Shown here: in pieces, positions 29,606 through 38,066 of the stretch | Position numbering within the stretch: the stretch's first letter is position 1 | Layout of the letters: each line of letters opens with the position of its first letter | Assembly: GCF_000626675.1 (NCBI RefSeq) | Contig: NZ_CP006842.1 | Span: 558,001-622,000, forward strand | DNA length: 64,000 bases | Source: Corynebacterium glyciniphilum AJ 3170 | GTDB lineage: Bacteria; Actinomycetota; Actinomycetes; Mycobacteriales; Mycobacteriaceae | Reading direction: 5' to 3' | Program-made: the position numbers and the translations under genes | Notes under the pieces: model-generated | What the model saw: the letters and a program-made list of their open reading frames with translations, nothing else | Database searches by the model: none | Told to the model about the DNA's origin: nothing

Positions 29606-30601
29606 TCAGGAGGAACGTTCCACGATCCTGAGTACCGTCGCCGACGGGCGGCAGAACGTCCTGAACGGGACGTACTTCGACGTCCCCAGGCCGTTGGTCA
29701 CGTGTAACCACATCCGCTCGGACCAGCGGGAGAGCCCCGACACCCGTGAGTGGTCGATCCCGCAGTTGGTGACGATCGCCCGTCCTCCGGGGAGGCAGAG
29801 CTGGCCACCGTGTGTGTGGCCCGACATCATCAACTGGTAGCCGTCCGCGGCGAACTCGTCGAGAACACGGGGCTCGGGGGAGTGCGACAGGCCTATGGCC
29901 AGATCGGCCTCCGGATTGGGGGCGCCGCCGAGTGCCGCGTAGTCGTCTCTGTCGAGGTGGGGGTCATCCACTCCACCGACCGCCAGTTTCACCCCGGCGG
30001 TGGCGAAGTCGACGCGACGATGGGTGGCGTCCTCCCACCCGTGTTCGACGAAGGCCGCACGCATGCCCCGCCACGGCAGGTCGACGTCACTGGGTTTGTT
30101 GCGCTTTCCCAGCAGATAATTGAACGGATTAACCGGGTGGGGCGCGTAGTAGTCGTTACTGCCGAAGATGAACACCCCCGGACGCCGCAGCAGGGGGCCC
30201 AGGGCGCGCAGGACGGCGGGTACGGCCTGTTCTTCGCCCAGATTGTCGCCGGTATTGACGACGAGGTCAGGTTCCAGGGCATCGAGACCGGCGACCCAGT
30301 TCTGCTTGAGTCGCTGACCGGCCAGCATATGCAGGTCGGAGATGTGCAGGACCGTGAAAGCGTCCTGACCGTCGTCCAGAGTGCCGGGATCCAGCACCGG
30401 CACGGTCACCTCGTGCAGGACGAATGCACGGGTCTCGATAAAGGCCGCCGCCGCCGTGGCAGCGCCGACCGCGGTCAACGCGCCAACAGAGGAGAGGGCC
30501 TTCGAAGCGATCCGGGACAACGCACCCCGGTTCCGTTCCTCGCGGGGCACGGTCTGACGGCGGGAAGCGGGCGGGTGTTCTGGGCTGCGTCGGTTACTCA
30601 C
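29606..30601 (-). CDS. Membrane-anchored metallophosphoesterase
   Basis: A 331-residue calcineurin-like phosphoesterase (YkuE-like group). A basic, Arg-rich N-terminus is followed by one hydrophobic segment (ALTAVGAATAAAAFI). The dinuclear metal motifs follow in order: HISDLHM, NTGDNLG, GSNDYY and SGHTHGGQ. The family hydrolyses phosphoesters such as lipid phosphates; the substrate here is unknown. It starts at GTG 30601, 32 bases after the stop of the leftward PBP gene. Confidence 0.88.
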   Translation of the reverse strand: MSNRRSPEHPPASRRQTVPREERNRGALSRIASKALSSVGALTAVGAATAAAAFIETRAFVLHEVTVPVLDPGTLDDGQDAFTVLHISDLHMLAGQRLKQNWVAGLDALEPDLVVNTGDNLGEEQAVPAVLRALGPLLRRPGVFIFGSNDYYAPHPVNPFNYLLGKRNKPSDVDLPWRGMRAAFVEHGWEDATHRRVDFATAGVKLAVGGVDDPHLDRDDYAALGGAPNPEADLAIGLSHSPEPRVLDEFAADGYQLMMSGHTHGGQLCLPGGRAIVTNCGIDHSRVSGLSRWSERMWLHVTNGLGTSKYVPFRTFCRPSATVLRIVERSS

Positions 30602-30633
30602 CCTGCCCAGTGTAACGGCGGGTACCCGACCCC

Positions 30634-32823
30634 CTACTCGAACTCGTCGAGTGTCATATTCCAGCCGGTAGTGGTCCGCTGCTGTGTCGCTGAGTTGCCG
30701 GCGCTCGCAGCGGTACCGGACGTGTCCGCAGCATTGCGGTACCGGGTGGGATTGCCCCGGTCGTAGTTGCGGTCGTACCGCGGCAGACCGGTGCCGCCGT
30801 AGCTGTCGATGATCGAGTTCGCTGCGGTGAAGAATGCCCGCGCCGGTTCATTGCCGCCGTACAGATCGCCGCTTCCGCACTGGCGCAGGGGAGAGGTGCA
30901 CAGCGGGGACGCCTGGGAACCGTCGTTGAAGGCGTAGGTGGCACCGGCCAGGCCCGGGGTGAAACCAAGGAAGCCGGCGGAGAGGCTGGTCTCCGTCGTG
31001 CCGGTCTTCGCGGAAATCGGGCCGCTCCACCCTGATGCGTCCGCAGCACCGGACGCCGTACCGTTACGCACGTCGCCGCCCATCCCGTTGGCCAGGGCAT
31101 CGGCGACACCGCGGGAGAGGGCCTGTTCACAGGGCGGGGTGTCCAGCACCACGTCCTGCCCGCTGCGGTCCTTGACCGACAGGACGGGGGACGGCTCGCA
31201 CCACCGGCCGTGGTCGGCGAGGCTGGCGGACACATTCGCCAACTCCAGCGGGTTGACCTCAAGTGGGCCCAAAACGAAAGACCCCAGGTTGCTGTCCTTG
31301 ATGAACTCGGACACCGAACTCTCTCCGTCGTAGGACCCTGGTGCACCGTAGGACCGCAGGCCGAGTTGCACGGCGATATCAGTCATCCGATCCGTGCCGA
31401 GTTTCTCCGCCATGGCCACGAACGGGGTGTTGGGGCTGGTGGCCAGTGCCTCCCGCAAGCTCATCCGGGGTTTGAAGTCGCCGGCGTTCTCCACGCAGTA
31501 GCGGTTCTCCGGACAACCGACGGCACCGCCGCTGCCCATGCCTGACACCTCGATGCGGGACGGGACGTCGAGAGTGGTGTCCAGGCCCATGCCGTTCTCC
31601 ATCGCCGCGGCAGCCGCGAAGATCTTGAAGACGCTGCCTGCACCGTTGCCTTCGGAGGTGTGGGTCACCGGGAGGACGGTCTCACTGACGTCGGCGTCGA
31701 GCCCGTAGGTCCGGGACGATGCCATCGCGACGACCTCGTGGGCGTCATCGGTGGGTGCAATGAAATTGGAGGTCAATGACACTCCGGGGGTGGAGGCGTC
31801 GGCCTGGGAGCGTACCGAGTTCACCGCGGCGTCCTGCGCGGCAGGATCCAGGGTGGTGCGCACCGTGTACCCGCCCCGGGCGAGCTCATCGGTGTCCAGG
31901 TCGTGATCCTCGAGATAGGAGAGGACGTAGTCGCAGAAGAAACCGGCGTTGTCGGCCCCGATGCAGCCGTTGGCTTGACCGACGGGGTTCTCGTTCACTC
32001 CGAGGGGCTCGTTGACGAAGCGGTCGCGCTCTGCGGGGCTGAGCGCGCCGGTCGACGCCATGGCGTTGAGAACGTCGTTCCGCCGTGTTGTGGCGCTCTC
32101 CGGGTTCGTCCACGGGTCGTGGGCGCTGGTGGACTGCACCATGCCGGCCAGTAGGGCGGACTGCGGGACGGTGAGGTCGGATGCGGTGGTGGAGAAGTAG
32201 GTGCGGGCGGCAGCCTCGATGCCGTAGGCACCGTTACCGAAGGAGATGAGGTTGAGATAGCGGGTGAGGATCTCGTCCTTCGAGTACCGCTTCTCGAGGT
32301 CGGTGGCCATCTTCATCTCCCGCAGCTTGCGGGTGGCCGAGGTCTCGGTCGCCGCGGCGCGTTCCTCGTCGTTCGCGGCATCGATGAGCAGCAGGTAATT
32401 CTTGATGTACTGCTGGTCGATGGTGGAGGCGCCCTGTTCCACACCGCCGCTGGAGAAGTTCGCGGCCAGCGCCCGCAGGGTGCCCCGCACGTCGACACCG
32501 TCGTGTTCATAGAACCGCCGGTCCTCGATCGCGACGATGGCCTGTTTCATGCTGTCAGCGATCTCGTCCTCACCGACCGAGTACCGACGCTGGTCGTAGA
32601 GGGTGGCGAGGGTATTCCCGTCGCGGTCCGTGATGGTGCTGACCTCGGGAAGCGACTCATTGTCGTCGATGTCGGCCAGGTCGCTGTCCACAGTGTCGGA
32701 CCCGGCGTTGACGGCGAAGCCTGCACCCCCGACCAACGGTATGGCGGCGAAAGCGGTCAGCACGCCGATCATGACGATGGCGAGAATGAGTGTGGCCGCG
32801 TTCCTGAGGTATGTCACACGCAA
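30634..32823 (-). CDS. Class A penicillin-binding protein
   Basis: A 729-residue bifunctional peptidoglycan synthase. One N-terminal membrane helix anchors it; the glycosyltransferase domain (about 65-240) shows AIVAIEDRRFYEHDGVD, GASTIDQQYIKN and KRYSKDEILTRYLNLISFG. The transpeptidase domain follows, with the active Ser in SVFK (about residue 396), SPN and KTGTTE. It polymerises glycan strands and crosslinks peptides outside the membrane. A disordered C-terminus follows. Starts TTG 32823 or GTG 32817 are both possible. It sits divergent from a WhiB gene, as pbp1a and whcA do in C. glutamicum. Confidence 0.92.
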   Translation of the reverse strand: MRVTYLRNAATLILAIVMIGVLTAFAAIPLVGGAGFAVNAGSDTVDSDLADIDDNESLPEVSTITDRDGNTLATLYDQRRYSVGEDEIADSMKQAIVAIEDRRFYEHDGVDVRGTLRALAANFSSGGVEQGASTIDQQYIKNYLLLIDAANDEERAAATETSATRKLREMKMATDLEKRYSKDEILTRYLNLISFGNGAYGIEAAARTYFSTTASDLTVPQSALLAGMVQSTSAHDPWTNPESATTRRNDVLNAMASTGALSPAERDRFVNEPLGVNENPVGQANGCIGADNAGFFCDYVLSYLEDHDLDTDELARGGYTVRTTLDPAAQDAAVNSVRSQADASTPGVSLTSNFIAPTDDAHEVVAMASSRTYGLDADVSETVLPVTHTSEGNGAGSVFKIFAAAAAMENGMGLDTTLDVPSRIEVSGMGSGGAVGCPENRYCVENAGDFKPRMSLREALATSPNTPFVAMAEKLGTDRMTDIAVQLGLRSYGAPGSYDGESSVSEFIKDSNLGSFVLGPLEVNPLELANVSASLADHGRWCEPSPVLSVKDRSGQDVVLDTPPCEQALSRGVADALANGMGGDVRNGTASGAADASGWSGPISAKTGTTETSLSAGFLGFTPGLAGATYAFNDGSQASPLCTSPLRQCGSGDLYGGNEPARAFFTAANSIIDSYGGTGLPRYDRNYDRGNPTRYRNAADTSGTAASAGNSATQQRTTTGWNMTLDEFE

Positions 32824-33242
32824 AGGGTATCGGATGCCGCCGGTGAGGGGGAGTCCCCGCCGAGATCACCGACAGGGGGAGTTTTCGGGGGTGGCGCCGG
32901 GCCGGGGATGTCGCCGGCATGAGGACGGGGTCATTCGCGGCCATGGTGCGTGCCCGATAACAGCGCCGATGGATTCCGGTGGCGGAATCGCCTATCGGTG
33001 ACGGACATCACAGCTTCTCGGCCCACGGGCTTCTTCATGTGATGACCAGCACATTTTCTGGGATGTTCGCTCCATTGGGCCACGGGAACCCGTCTGATGT
33101 GCTGCAGGACGGGGAAATCTCGCATCGGTACGTGTCGAGGTGCCCCGGTGGGCGGAAGCCGTCCGCCGTACGCTCGGGACGCCGCCCGGTGATGTGCCAC
33201 ACACTTTCTCGGAGCATGTGCGATTCGACACTTCTAAATCTG

Positions 33243-33258
33243 TGTGAATACACTTACA
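33243..33258. promoter_or_regulatory. Possible GlxR (CRP-type) binding site
   Basis: TGTGAATACACTTACA matches the arms of the corynebacterial GlxR consensus TGTGA-N6-TCACA at 9 of 10 positions. It lies 90 bases upstream of the WhiB gene start. GlxR itself is encoded at 37.2-37.9 kb. Binding is inferred. Confidence 0.5.
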
Positions 33259-33300
33259 TCCAGTTTGCTGATGATCACTTCCGGGGTCTCGATCTCCGGA

Positions 33301-33323
33301 GCCGGGGATCGTCAATCCCCGGC
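33301..33323 (+). other. Perfect hairpin in the WhiB gene leader
   Basis: GCCGGGGAT and ATCCCCGGC form a 9-base-pair stem with a 5-base loop, ending 24 bases before ATG 33348 and 13 bases before the ribosome-binding site. No T run follows, so a simple terminator is unlikely; a translational or stability element is possible. Confidence 0.45.
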
Positions 33324-33347
33324 CACTAACCACAGCGGAAGGACATC

Positions 33348-33761
33348 ATGACCGCATCACTCCGACACCCTGACAGCACCACCGGCGCCACCTGTACAGA
33401 CGCAGCTGCAACCCCCGAGGTTCGTAGCGGTAGCCAGGGCGTCCTGCACCGAACGGCGGGTCAGGTGACCACCCGCGAGTCCTTCAACAACCGGGGTGAA
33501 TGGATCACCCAGGCGCACTGCCGCAACATTGACCCCGAAGAGCTGTTCGTCCGTGGTGCGGCTCAGCGGAAGGCGGTGGCTATCTGCCGCCACTGCCCGG
33601 TGGTTCTCCAGTGCCGTGCGGACGCCCTCGACAATGACGTCGAGTTCGGTGTGTGGGGAGGTATGACCGAGCGTCAGCGCCGTGCCCTGCTGCGCAAGCA
33701 TCCCGACGTGGAGAGCTGGGCGGACTTCTTCGCCGGCCAGCTTGAGGCATCCCAGAGCTGA
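33348..33761 (+). CDS. whcA: WhiB family iron-sulfur regulator (WhcA type)
   Basis: A 137-residue WhiB-like protein. The four cluster-binding cysteines are Cys58, Cys80, Cys83 and Cys89 (C-x21-C-x2-C-x5-C), followed by the GVWGG turn and a basic ERQRRALLRK helix for DNA contact. Such proteins bind a [4Fe-4S] cluster and answer to redox or nitric oxide stress; C. glutamicum WhcA at this locus is a negative regulator of oxidative-stress genes. The symbol rests on synteny beside the PBP gene. It has GGAAGGA before ATG 33348. A disordered N-terminal extension of about 50 residues is present. Confidence 0.87.
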   Translation: MTASLRHPDSTTGATCTDAAATPEVRSGSQGVLHRTAGQVTTRESFNNRGEWITQAHCRNIDPEELFVRGAAQRKAVAICRHCPVVLQCRADALDNDVEFGVWGGMTERQRRALLRKHPDVESWADFFAGQLEASQS

Positions 33762-33831
33762 TTCCGCCTGGTCCTGCTGCTCCCGCTCCGGCCCTGTTCC
33801 GCGCGGCCGGAGCGTTTGTATACTCGTCGGC

Positions 33832-33984
33832 ATGACTCAATGGGAATACGCCACCGTTCCGCTCCTGACCCACGCGACCAAGCAGATCCTCGACAACTGG
33901 GGTGAAGACGGCTGGGAACTCGTGTCCGTCCTCCCCGGACCCACCGGCGAGCAGCACGTCGCCTACCTGAAGCGGGAGAAGTAG
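33832..33984 (+). CDS. Small DUF4177-like protein
   Basis: A 50-residue protein beginning MTQWEYATVPLL, with the WGEDGWELVSVLPGP core that marks DUF4177. These tiny proteins are conserved in actinobacteria but have no assigned role. The frame starts at ATG 33832 and ends 3 bases before the next gene, so it is likely co-transcribed with the RidA gene. Confidence 0.8.
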   Translation: MTQWEYATVPLLTHATKQILDNWGEDGWELVSVLPGPTGEQHVAYLKREK

Positions 33985-33987
33985 TAG

Positions 33988-34464
33988 ATGGCCGGCGATA
34001 CAGGCAAGGTCTCCGCCCGCCTCACCGAGCTGGCGATCACGCTTCCCCCCGTCGCGGCACCGGTCGCCGCCTACGTGCCTGCGGTCCAGGCCGGTGACCT
34101 GGTCTTCACCTCGGGCCAACTGCCGTTCACCGACGGTGCGCTGCCCGCCACCGGGGCTGTCGGCGAGGGTGCTGCCGTGACCCCGGCGGACGCCACGTCC
34201 TACGCCCGCACCGCCACCCTCAACGCACTGGCGGCGATCGATGACCTCGTCGGGATCGACAATGTCCGCCAGATCGTCAAAGTCGTCGGCTTCGTGGCCT
34301 CCGCGCCGGGCTTCGGTGGGCAGCCTGCGGTCGTCAACGGTGCCTCCGACCTGCTCGGCGAGATTTTCGGCGAGGCTGGTGCGCATGCCCGCAGCGCCGT
34401 CGGTGTCGCTGAACTGCCGTTGGGAAGCCCCGTCGAGGTTGAGCTGATCGTCCGCGTGGCGTAG
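33988..34464 (+). CDS. RidA (YjgF/YER057c) family protein
   Basis: A 158-residue protein of the RidA/YjgF group, with VQAGDLVFTSGQLPFTDG and a C-terminal AHARSAVGVAELPLGSPVEVELIV that places the conserved Arg in the intersubunit cleft. RidA proteins deaminate reactive enamine/imine intermediates from PLP enzymes. It starts at ATG 33988, 3 bases after the DUF4177 stop. Confidence 0.9.
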   Translation: MAGDTGKVSARLTELAITLPPVAAPVAAYVPAVQAGDLVFTSGQLPFTDGALPATGAVGEGAAVTPADATSYARTATLNALAAIDDLVGIDNVRQIVKVVGFVASAPGFGGQPAVVNGASDLLGEIFGEAGAHARSAVGVAELPLGSPVEVELIVRVA

Positions 34465-34530
34465 CTCCCCGCCCGGGGACCACCCCCGCCGGGCCTGTCG
34501 ATTGGCGTTCCCCACAGTAGGATCGGTGAC

Positions 34531-35355
34531 ATGGAGCACCCCGCGTACAGCCAGTTGCGTCCCGTCACCCCCTCTGTTGGAGTGGTTCTGTGTGACAACC
34601 CCAGCTACCAGGCCCTCGAGGGCACCAACTCGTGGGTCATCCGGGCTCCGGGTGACACGGCGAGCGTCATCGTCGATCCGGGTCCTCACGATGAAGGTCA
34701 CCTCAATGTCCTCCGGAGGAAAGCCACCGAGGACGGCGCAGAAGTGGCGCTGATCCTCCTGACACACCATCATCCCGACCATGCCGACGGGGCGGGTCGC
34801 CTGCGACAACTCGTCGGAGCCCCTGTGCGTGCCGTCGACAAACGCTACTGCATCGCCGGGGACCCCCTCGTCGACGGCGAAATCATCCGGTGTGACGGCT
34901 TGACCCCGAGTATCGACGTACTTGCCACGCCGGGTCACACCGACGATTCGGTCTGCTTCGCCGTGCACACCGACGGCGGAACATCCAGAGAGGACCTCGA
35001 GGGGATCCTCACCGGCGACACGATCGCCGGTCGACACACGACCATGATCTCGGAGACCACCGGCGACCTGGGGGACTATCTGGAGTCACTGAGACTGCTC
35101 GCACGGCGGGGATCAGGAGTACGGATGCTGCCAGGGCACGGTCCCGACCGCGATGACACCGCCCAGTTGGCGGTCAAGTACCTTCAGCGTCGTGAGCACC
35201 GGCTGCGGCAGGTCGCCGCGGCTGTGGCGACACTGGGCGAGGACGCGACCGTCGGACAGATCGTTGACGAGATCTACACTGACGTCGATCCGGTGCTGCG
35301 TGACTCGGCCAAGCAGTCCACCCGTGTCGCCTTACGGCATCTCGGCAAGCTGTAG
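34531..35355 (+). CDS. MBL-fold metallo-hydrolase
   Basis: A 274-residue metallo-beta-lactamase-fold hydrolase. The zinc site is visible in THHHPDHADG, later His in ATPGHTDDS, and Asp in LTGDTIAG. A C-terminal winged-helix-like region (HLGKL end) fits the LACTB2-like subgroup with its RxxT start PVTPSVGVVLCDNPSYQALEGTNSWVI. Substrate unknown. It follows the RidA gene in the same direction. Confidence 0.88.
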   Translation: MEHPAYSQLRPVTPSVGVVLCDNPSYQALEGTNSWVIRAPGDTASVIVDPGPHDEGHLNVLRRKATEDGAEVALILLTHHHPDHADGAGRLRQLVGAPVRAVDKRYCIAGDPLVDGEIIRCDGLTPSIDVLATPGHTDDSVCFAVHTDGGTSREDLEGILTGDTIAGRHTTMISETTGDLGDYLESLRLLARRGSGVRMLPGHGPDRDDTAQLAVKYLQRREHRLRQVAAAVATLGEDATVGQIVDEIYTDVDPVLRDSAKQSTRVALRHLGKL

Positions 35356-35368
35356 GTGGGTGTCGGTT

Positions 35369-36283
35369 TCAACGGCTCTCCGTCGAGGAGTGTGACCGGT
35401 CCGGGGAGACCGCAAGGATCAGCAGCACCAGGCCTATCAGTACGAGGCCGATCCAGCCCAACGGCGCGAGCCGCTCTCCGACGACGAGCACCGCCAGGAG
35501 GGCGGCGACGGCTGGCTCGAGCAGCGTCACCGTGGTCGCCGTGCTCGGGGAGAGACGGGTGAGTCCGTAACCGAATAACACGTATCCCAGGAACATGGGG
35601 ACCAGCGAGATATAGGCGGCCACACCCAGCGTCGTCGCGGAGTTCAGGAGAGGCGTACCGGTCACCAGCAGCACAGGTACCAGCAGGGCTCCGCCGACCC
35701 CGAAGACCGATCCCATCGCTGCTGCCCGTCCCGTCCCGGCGAGCATGAGGCGGAATGCCACCCAGGCATACAGTGCATAGGACACCCCGGCCAGCAGGCC
35801 GAGCGCGATGCCGGCGAGGGCCGCTGATCCGTCGGCGGTGGTGTCATCGCTGCCGGATGCCGCACTGATCAGAACGGCGCCGGTGATCCCGAGCCCGGCG
35901 GCACTGCTCCACCAGGGGCCCAGTGACGCTCCTCCGGTGAACTTCTCGACGACTCCGGCGGCCAGGGGTGCCGAGGCCAGGGAAATCACCGTCCCGACCG
36001 CCACCCCGGCCAGGTGCATCGAACTGTAGAACGCCAGCGGGTACGTGAACACGGCGAGCCCGCCCAGCACGACCAGGCCCCTGTGCTCCTTGAGCAGTGT
36101 GCGGGTGCTCCACAGATCAGGGGCCGCGATCAGTGCCTGCAGTAGGCCGCCGACGCCGAGGGACACGGCCCCGATTGCCAACGGACCGACATCCTCGGCG
36201 AGACTGGCAGCGGTGCCTGTCGTGCCCCAGAGTACGGCGGTGACGGTGACGGCCAGGAGTGCGGGAAAGCGGGAGGGGCTCAT
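35369..36283 (-). CDS. EamA/DMT superfamily exporter
   Basis: A 304-residue membrane protein with ten hydrophobic helices in two EamA repeats: LLAVTVTAVLWGTTGTAASLAEDVG at the start and TATTVTLLEPAVAALLAVLVVGERL in the second repeat. The two-repeat architecture suggests efflux of amino acids or metabolites. It overlaps the TetR gene stop by 4 bases, and so is likely a regulated target in the same transcript. Confidence 0.88.
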   Translation of the reverse strand: MSPSRFPALLAVTVTAVLWGTTGTAASLAEDVGPLAIGAVSLGVGGLLQALIAAPDLWSTRTLLKEHRGLVVLGGLAVFTYPLAFYSSMHLAGVAVGTVISLASAPLAAGVVEKFTGGASLGPWWSSAAGLGITGAVLISAASGSDDTTADGSAALAGIALGLLAGVSYALYAWVAFRLMLAGTGRAAAMGSVFGVGGALLVPVLLVTGTPLLNSATTLGVAAYISLVPMFLGYVLFGYGLTRLSPSTATTVTLLEPAVAALLAVLVVGERLAPLGWIGLVLIGLVLLILAVSPDRSHSSTESR

Positions 36284-36918
36284 GCGGTGCAGGGGGAGCC
36301 GGATGTTGCCCGCCGGACGATCTCCTCGGCGAGGTCACGCGCATGGTGCAGGTGCTCTGTCGTACCGTCCAGTCCCGAGCGTGTCATGGCGCCCTCCAAC
36401 AGGAAGGACAGGTGGCCGGCGGTCGCGCGGGCTGCGTCTTCGGTGTCTTCGGTGTCTTCGGTGTCCCCGGTGTCCTCGGCCAGGGGACCCGGTTTCAGTG
36501 CCGCCAGCAGGAGGTCTTCGATCTCCTTCTTGTGTCTGCTCACCTGGGCACGGGGCGGCGAGCCGGCCGGGAACTCGGCGGCACTGTTGAGGAGGCCACA
36601 GCCGCGGAAGCGCTGCCCGTCGGCCTCGGCGTGGTCGGTGTAGGCGTCGAACACGGCGAGGACCCGGTCCGTCGGTGCGGGCCCAGCGTGCCGGAGACGG
36701 GTGTCATAGAGGCCGAGCCACTGGTGGTGTCGTTGCTCGATGAAAGCCGCGATGAGCTCGTCCTTCGACGAGAAGTTGTTGTACAGGCTCTTGCGGGCGA
36801 CACCGGCGTGATCGACGATGGTGTCGATGCCTGTGGCGGCAATCCCTTGTTCATAGAACAGTTCCGTGGCAGCGGCGAGGATACGCTCGCGGGCAGGGCG
36901 GCGTCGGGTCTCGGGCAC
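36280..36918 (-). CDS. TetR/AcrR family transcriptional regulator
   Basis: A 212-residue repressor. The N-terminal helix-turn-helix is RERILAAATELFYEQGIAATGIDTIVDHAGVARKSLYNNFSSK. Within the C-terminal ligand domain is an unusual run GDTEDTEDTEDTEDAA, encoded by a 9-base tandem repeat at about 36433-36480. The downstream EamA-type exporter gene overlaps it, so drug or metabolite-induced derepression is likely. A candidate operator lies about 30 bases upstream of the start. Confidence 0.9.
   Translation of the reverse strand: MPETRRRPARERILAAATELFYEQGIAATGIDTIVDHAGVARKSLYNNFSSKDELIAAFIEQRHHQWLGLYDTRLRHAGPAPTDRVLAVFDAYTDHAEADGQRFRGCGLLNSAAEFPAGSPPRAQVSRHKKEIEDLLLAALKPGPLAEDTGDTEDTEDTEDAARATAGHLSFLLEGAMTRSGLDGTTEHLHHARDLAEEIVRRATSGSPCTA
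36433..36480. repeat. 9-base tandem repeat inside the TetR gene
   Basis: About five imperfect copies of the unit GGTGTCTTC (or variant) encode Glu-Asp-Thr repeats. Copy-number change would add or remove three residues without frameshift. The repeat sits in the ligand-domain loop. Confidence 0.7.
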
Positions 36919-36948
36919 TGTCGTCTCCTTCGTCGTCCGCGGACAGTT

Positions 36949-36974
36949 AAGTAGCCAGATCAGTCTACCTACTT
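36949..36974. promoter_or_regulatory. Candidate TetR operator
   Basis: AAGTAG and CTACTT form inverted arms 14 bases apart (with an internal GTAG/CTAC frame) upstream of the TetR gene start at 36918. Position and symmetry suit autoregulation, but the arms are short. Confidence 0.45.
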
Positions 36975-37013
36975 TTCCGGAGAGTTGAGACCCGGAGGTA
37001 CGGCAATGTCATT

Positions 37014-37068
37014 CAGGTGCCAGGATCGGTCGGCTCCACGGCGCTGTGGCGACAGATCCTGGCACCTG
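37014..37068. repeat. Perfect 14-base inverted repeat hairpin
   Basis: CAGGTGCCAGGATC at 37014-37027 is exactly inverted at 37055-37068 (GATCCTGGCACCTG), with the 27-base centre able to pair further (CCAC/GTGG, TCG/CGA). It lies between the glxR stop side and the TetR gene. Without a clear T run it may be a transcript-end hairpin or a dispersed palindromic element. Confidence 0.65.
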
Positions 37069-37103
37069 ATTCACAAGGATCCGGTAGCCCGGGGACGGCA
37101 AAA

Positions 37104-37176
37104 AGCGTGAGTTACCGTTCCGCCTTCCCGGGTGCCGGTGTGGCCGGGCCGGGAAAACGGGACGGTAACTCACGCT
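37104..37176. repeat. Perfect 15-base inverted repeat hairpin
   Basis: AGCGTGAGTTACCGT at 37104-37118 is inverted at 37162-37176 (ACGGTAACTCACGCT) around a 43-base GC-rich loop that can fold further. It is adjacent to the previous palindrome and lies 28 bases from the glxR stop. It may terminate glxR or represent a mobile or REP-like unit. Confidence 0.65.
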
Positions 37177-37203
37177 GAGACGAGAGTTGCCGTGAAGTCG
37201 GGG

Positions 37204-37887
37204 TCAGCGGGCGCGCTTGGCCAGCCGTTCGGTGTCGGAGATCAACACCGACTTGCCCTCCAGGCGGATCCAGCCACGGTGAGCGAACTCCGCCAGTGCC
37301 TTGTTGACCGTCTCGCGCGATGCGCCGACGAGCTGCGCGATCTCTTCCTGGGTCAGGTCGTGGTGGACGCGCAGTGCACCACCCTCCTGGACGCCGAACC
37401 GGTTCGCCAACTGCAGCAGTGCCTTGGCCACACGGCCCGGAACGTCGGTGAAGATCAGGTCGGCCAGCGTGTTGTTCGTACGGCGCAGGCGACGGGCCAG
37501 CACCCGGAGCAGCTGTTCAGAGATCTCGGGATGGTCCGAGATCCAGTCATGCAGCATCTGGGAGTCCATGGTGGCGGCGGTCATCTCGGTGACACACACG
37601 GCTGCGGAGGTGCGGGGCCCCGGATCGAAGATGGACAGCTCGCCGAACATGTCGGACGGCCCCATGATCGTCAGCAGGTTCTCGCGACCGTCCGGCGCGT
37701 GCCGGGCCAGCTTCACCTTGCCGCTGATGATGATGTAGAGCCGGTCGCCCGGTTCACCCTCGTCAAAGATGGTGGTGCCTCGTGGGAACGTCACCGACTC
37801 CAACTGCTCGATGAGTGCGTTGACCGCGGTGGCCTCGACACCCTGGAAAATTCCGGCGCGAGACAGGATCTCAGGTACTTCACCCAT
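37204..37887 (-). CDS. glxR: cAMP-responsive global regulator GlxR (CRP/FNR family)
   Basis: A 227-residue CRP-family regulator, almost identical in pattern to C. glutamicum GlxR (also 227 residues as I recall). The cAMP-binding barrel contains [32 protein letters not shown] and [15 protein letters not shown]; the C-terminal helix-turn-helix is [23 protein letters not shown]. It binds DNA with cAMP and regulates carbon metabolism, respiration and more. The adenylate cyclase that would supply cAMP is at 60.6-62.2 kb. I start at ATG 37887, restoring the family N-terminus [14 protein letters not shown]. It is divergent from nth. Confidence 0.96.
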   Translation of the reverse strand: MGEVPEILSRAGIFQGVEATAVNALIEQLESVTFPRGTTIFDEGEPGDRLYIIISGKVKLARHAPDGRENLLTIMGPSDMFGELSIFDPGPRTSAAVCVTEMTAATMDSQMLHDWISDHPEISEQLLRVLARRLRRTNNTLADLIFTDVPGRVAKALLQLANRFGVQEGGALRVHHDLTQEEIAQLVGASRETVNKALAEFAHRGWIRLEGKSVLISDTERLAKRAR

Positions 37888-38066
37888 TACTCGTCTGACT
37901 CCTGGTCTTGGTACTGTTCGTCTGCTGTTCGGTGGCAAGCTGGTGGTGCTGGCGATGCTCTGGCCGACCGTGACAGGTTGGTCACACCGGCCCCCGAAAA
38001 GGGTCACTCCACACAATACAGCGTAGGGGGCATCTTCTGTGGAACGCGGGTTAGACTGTCTCCACC

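Larger units (their letters stand above)
32824..33347. other. Long intergenic region between the PBP and WhiB genes
   Basis: I see no convincing gene in these 524 bases: the open frames here have neither a ribosome-binding site nor recognisable sequence. The left half is GC-rich and carries the PBP promoter side. The right part, about 33190-33347, is AT-richer and holds the WhiB promoter side, including a CRP/GlxR-like site at 33243-33258 and a hairpin at 33301-33323. Confidence 0.6.

Noticed and set aside
33580..35037. 485-codon minus-strand frame across the WhiB, RidA and MBL genes
   Set aside because: It is antisense to three clear genes, and its residue composition is that of a shadow frame.
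37970..37985. GTGAC/GTCAC palindrome upstream of glxR as a GlxR autoregulation site
   Set aside because: The TGTGA and TCACA arms are 8 bases apart instead of 6, so the match to the consensus is poor.
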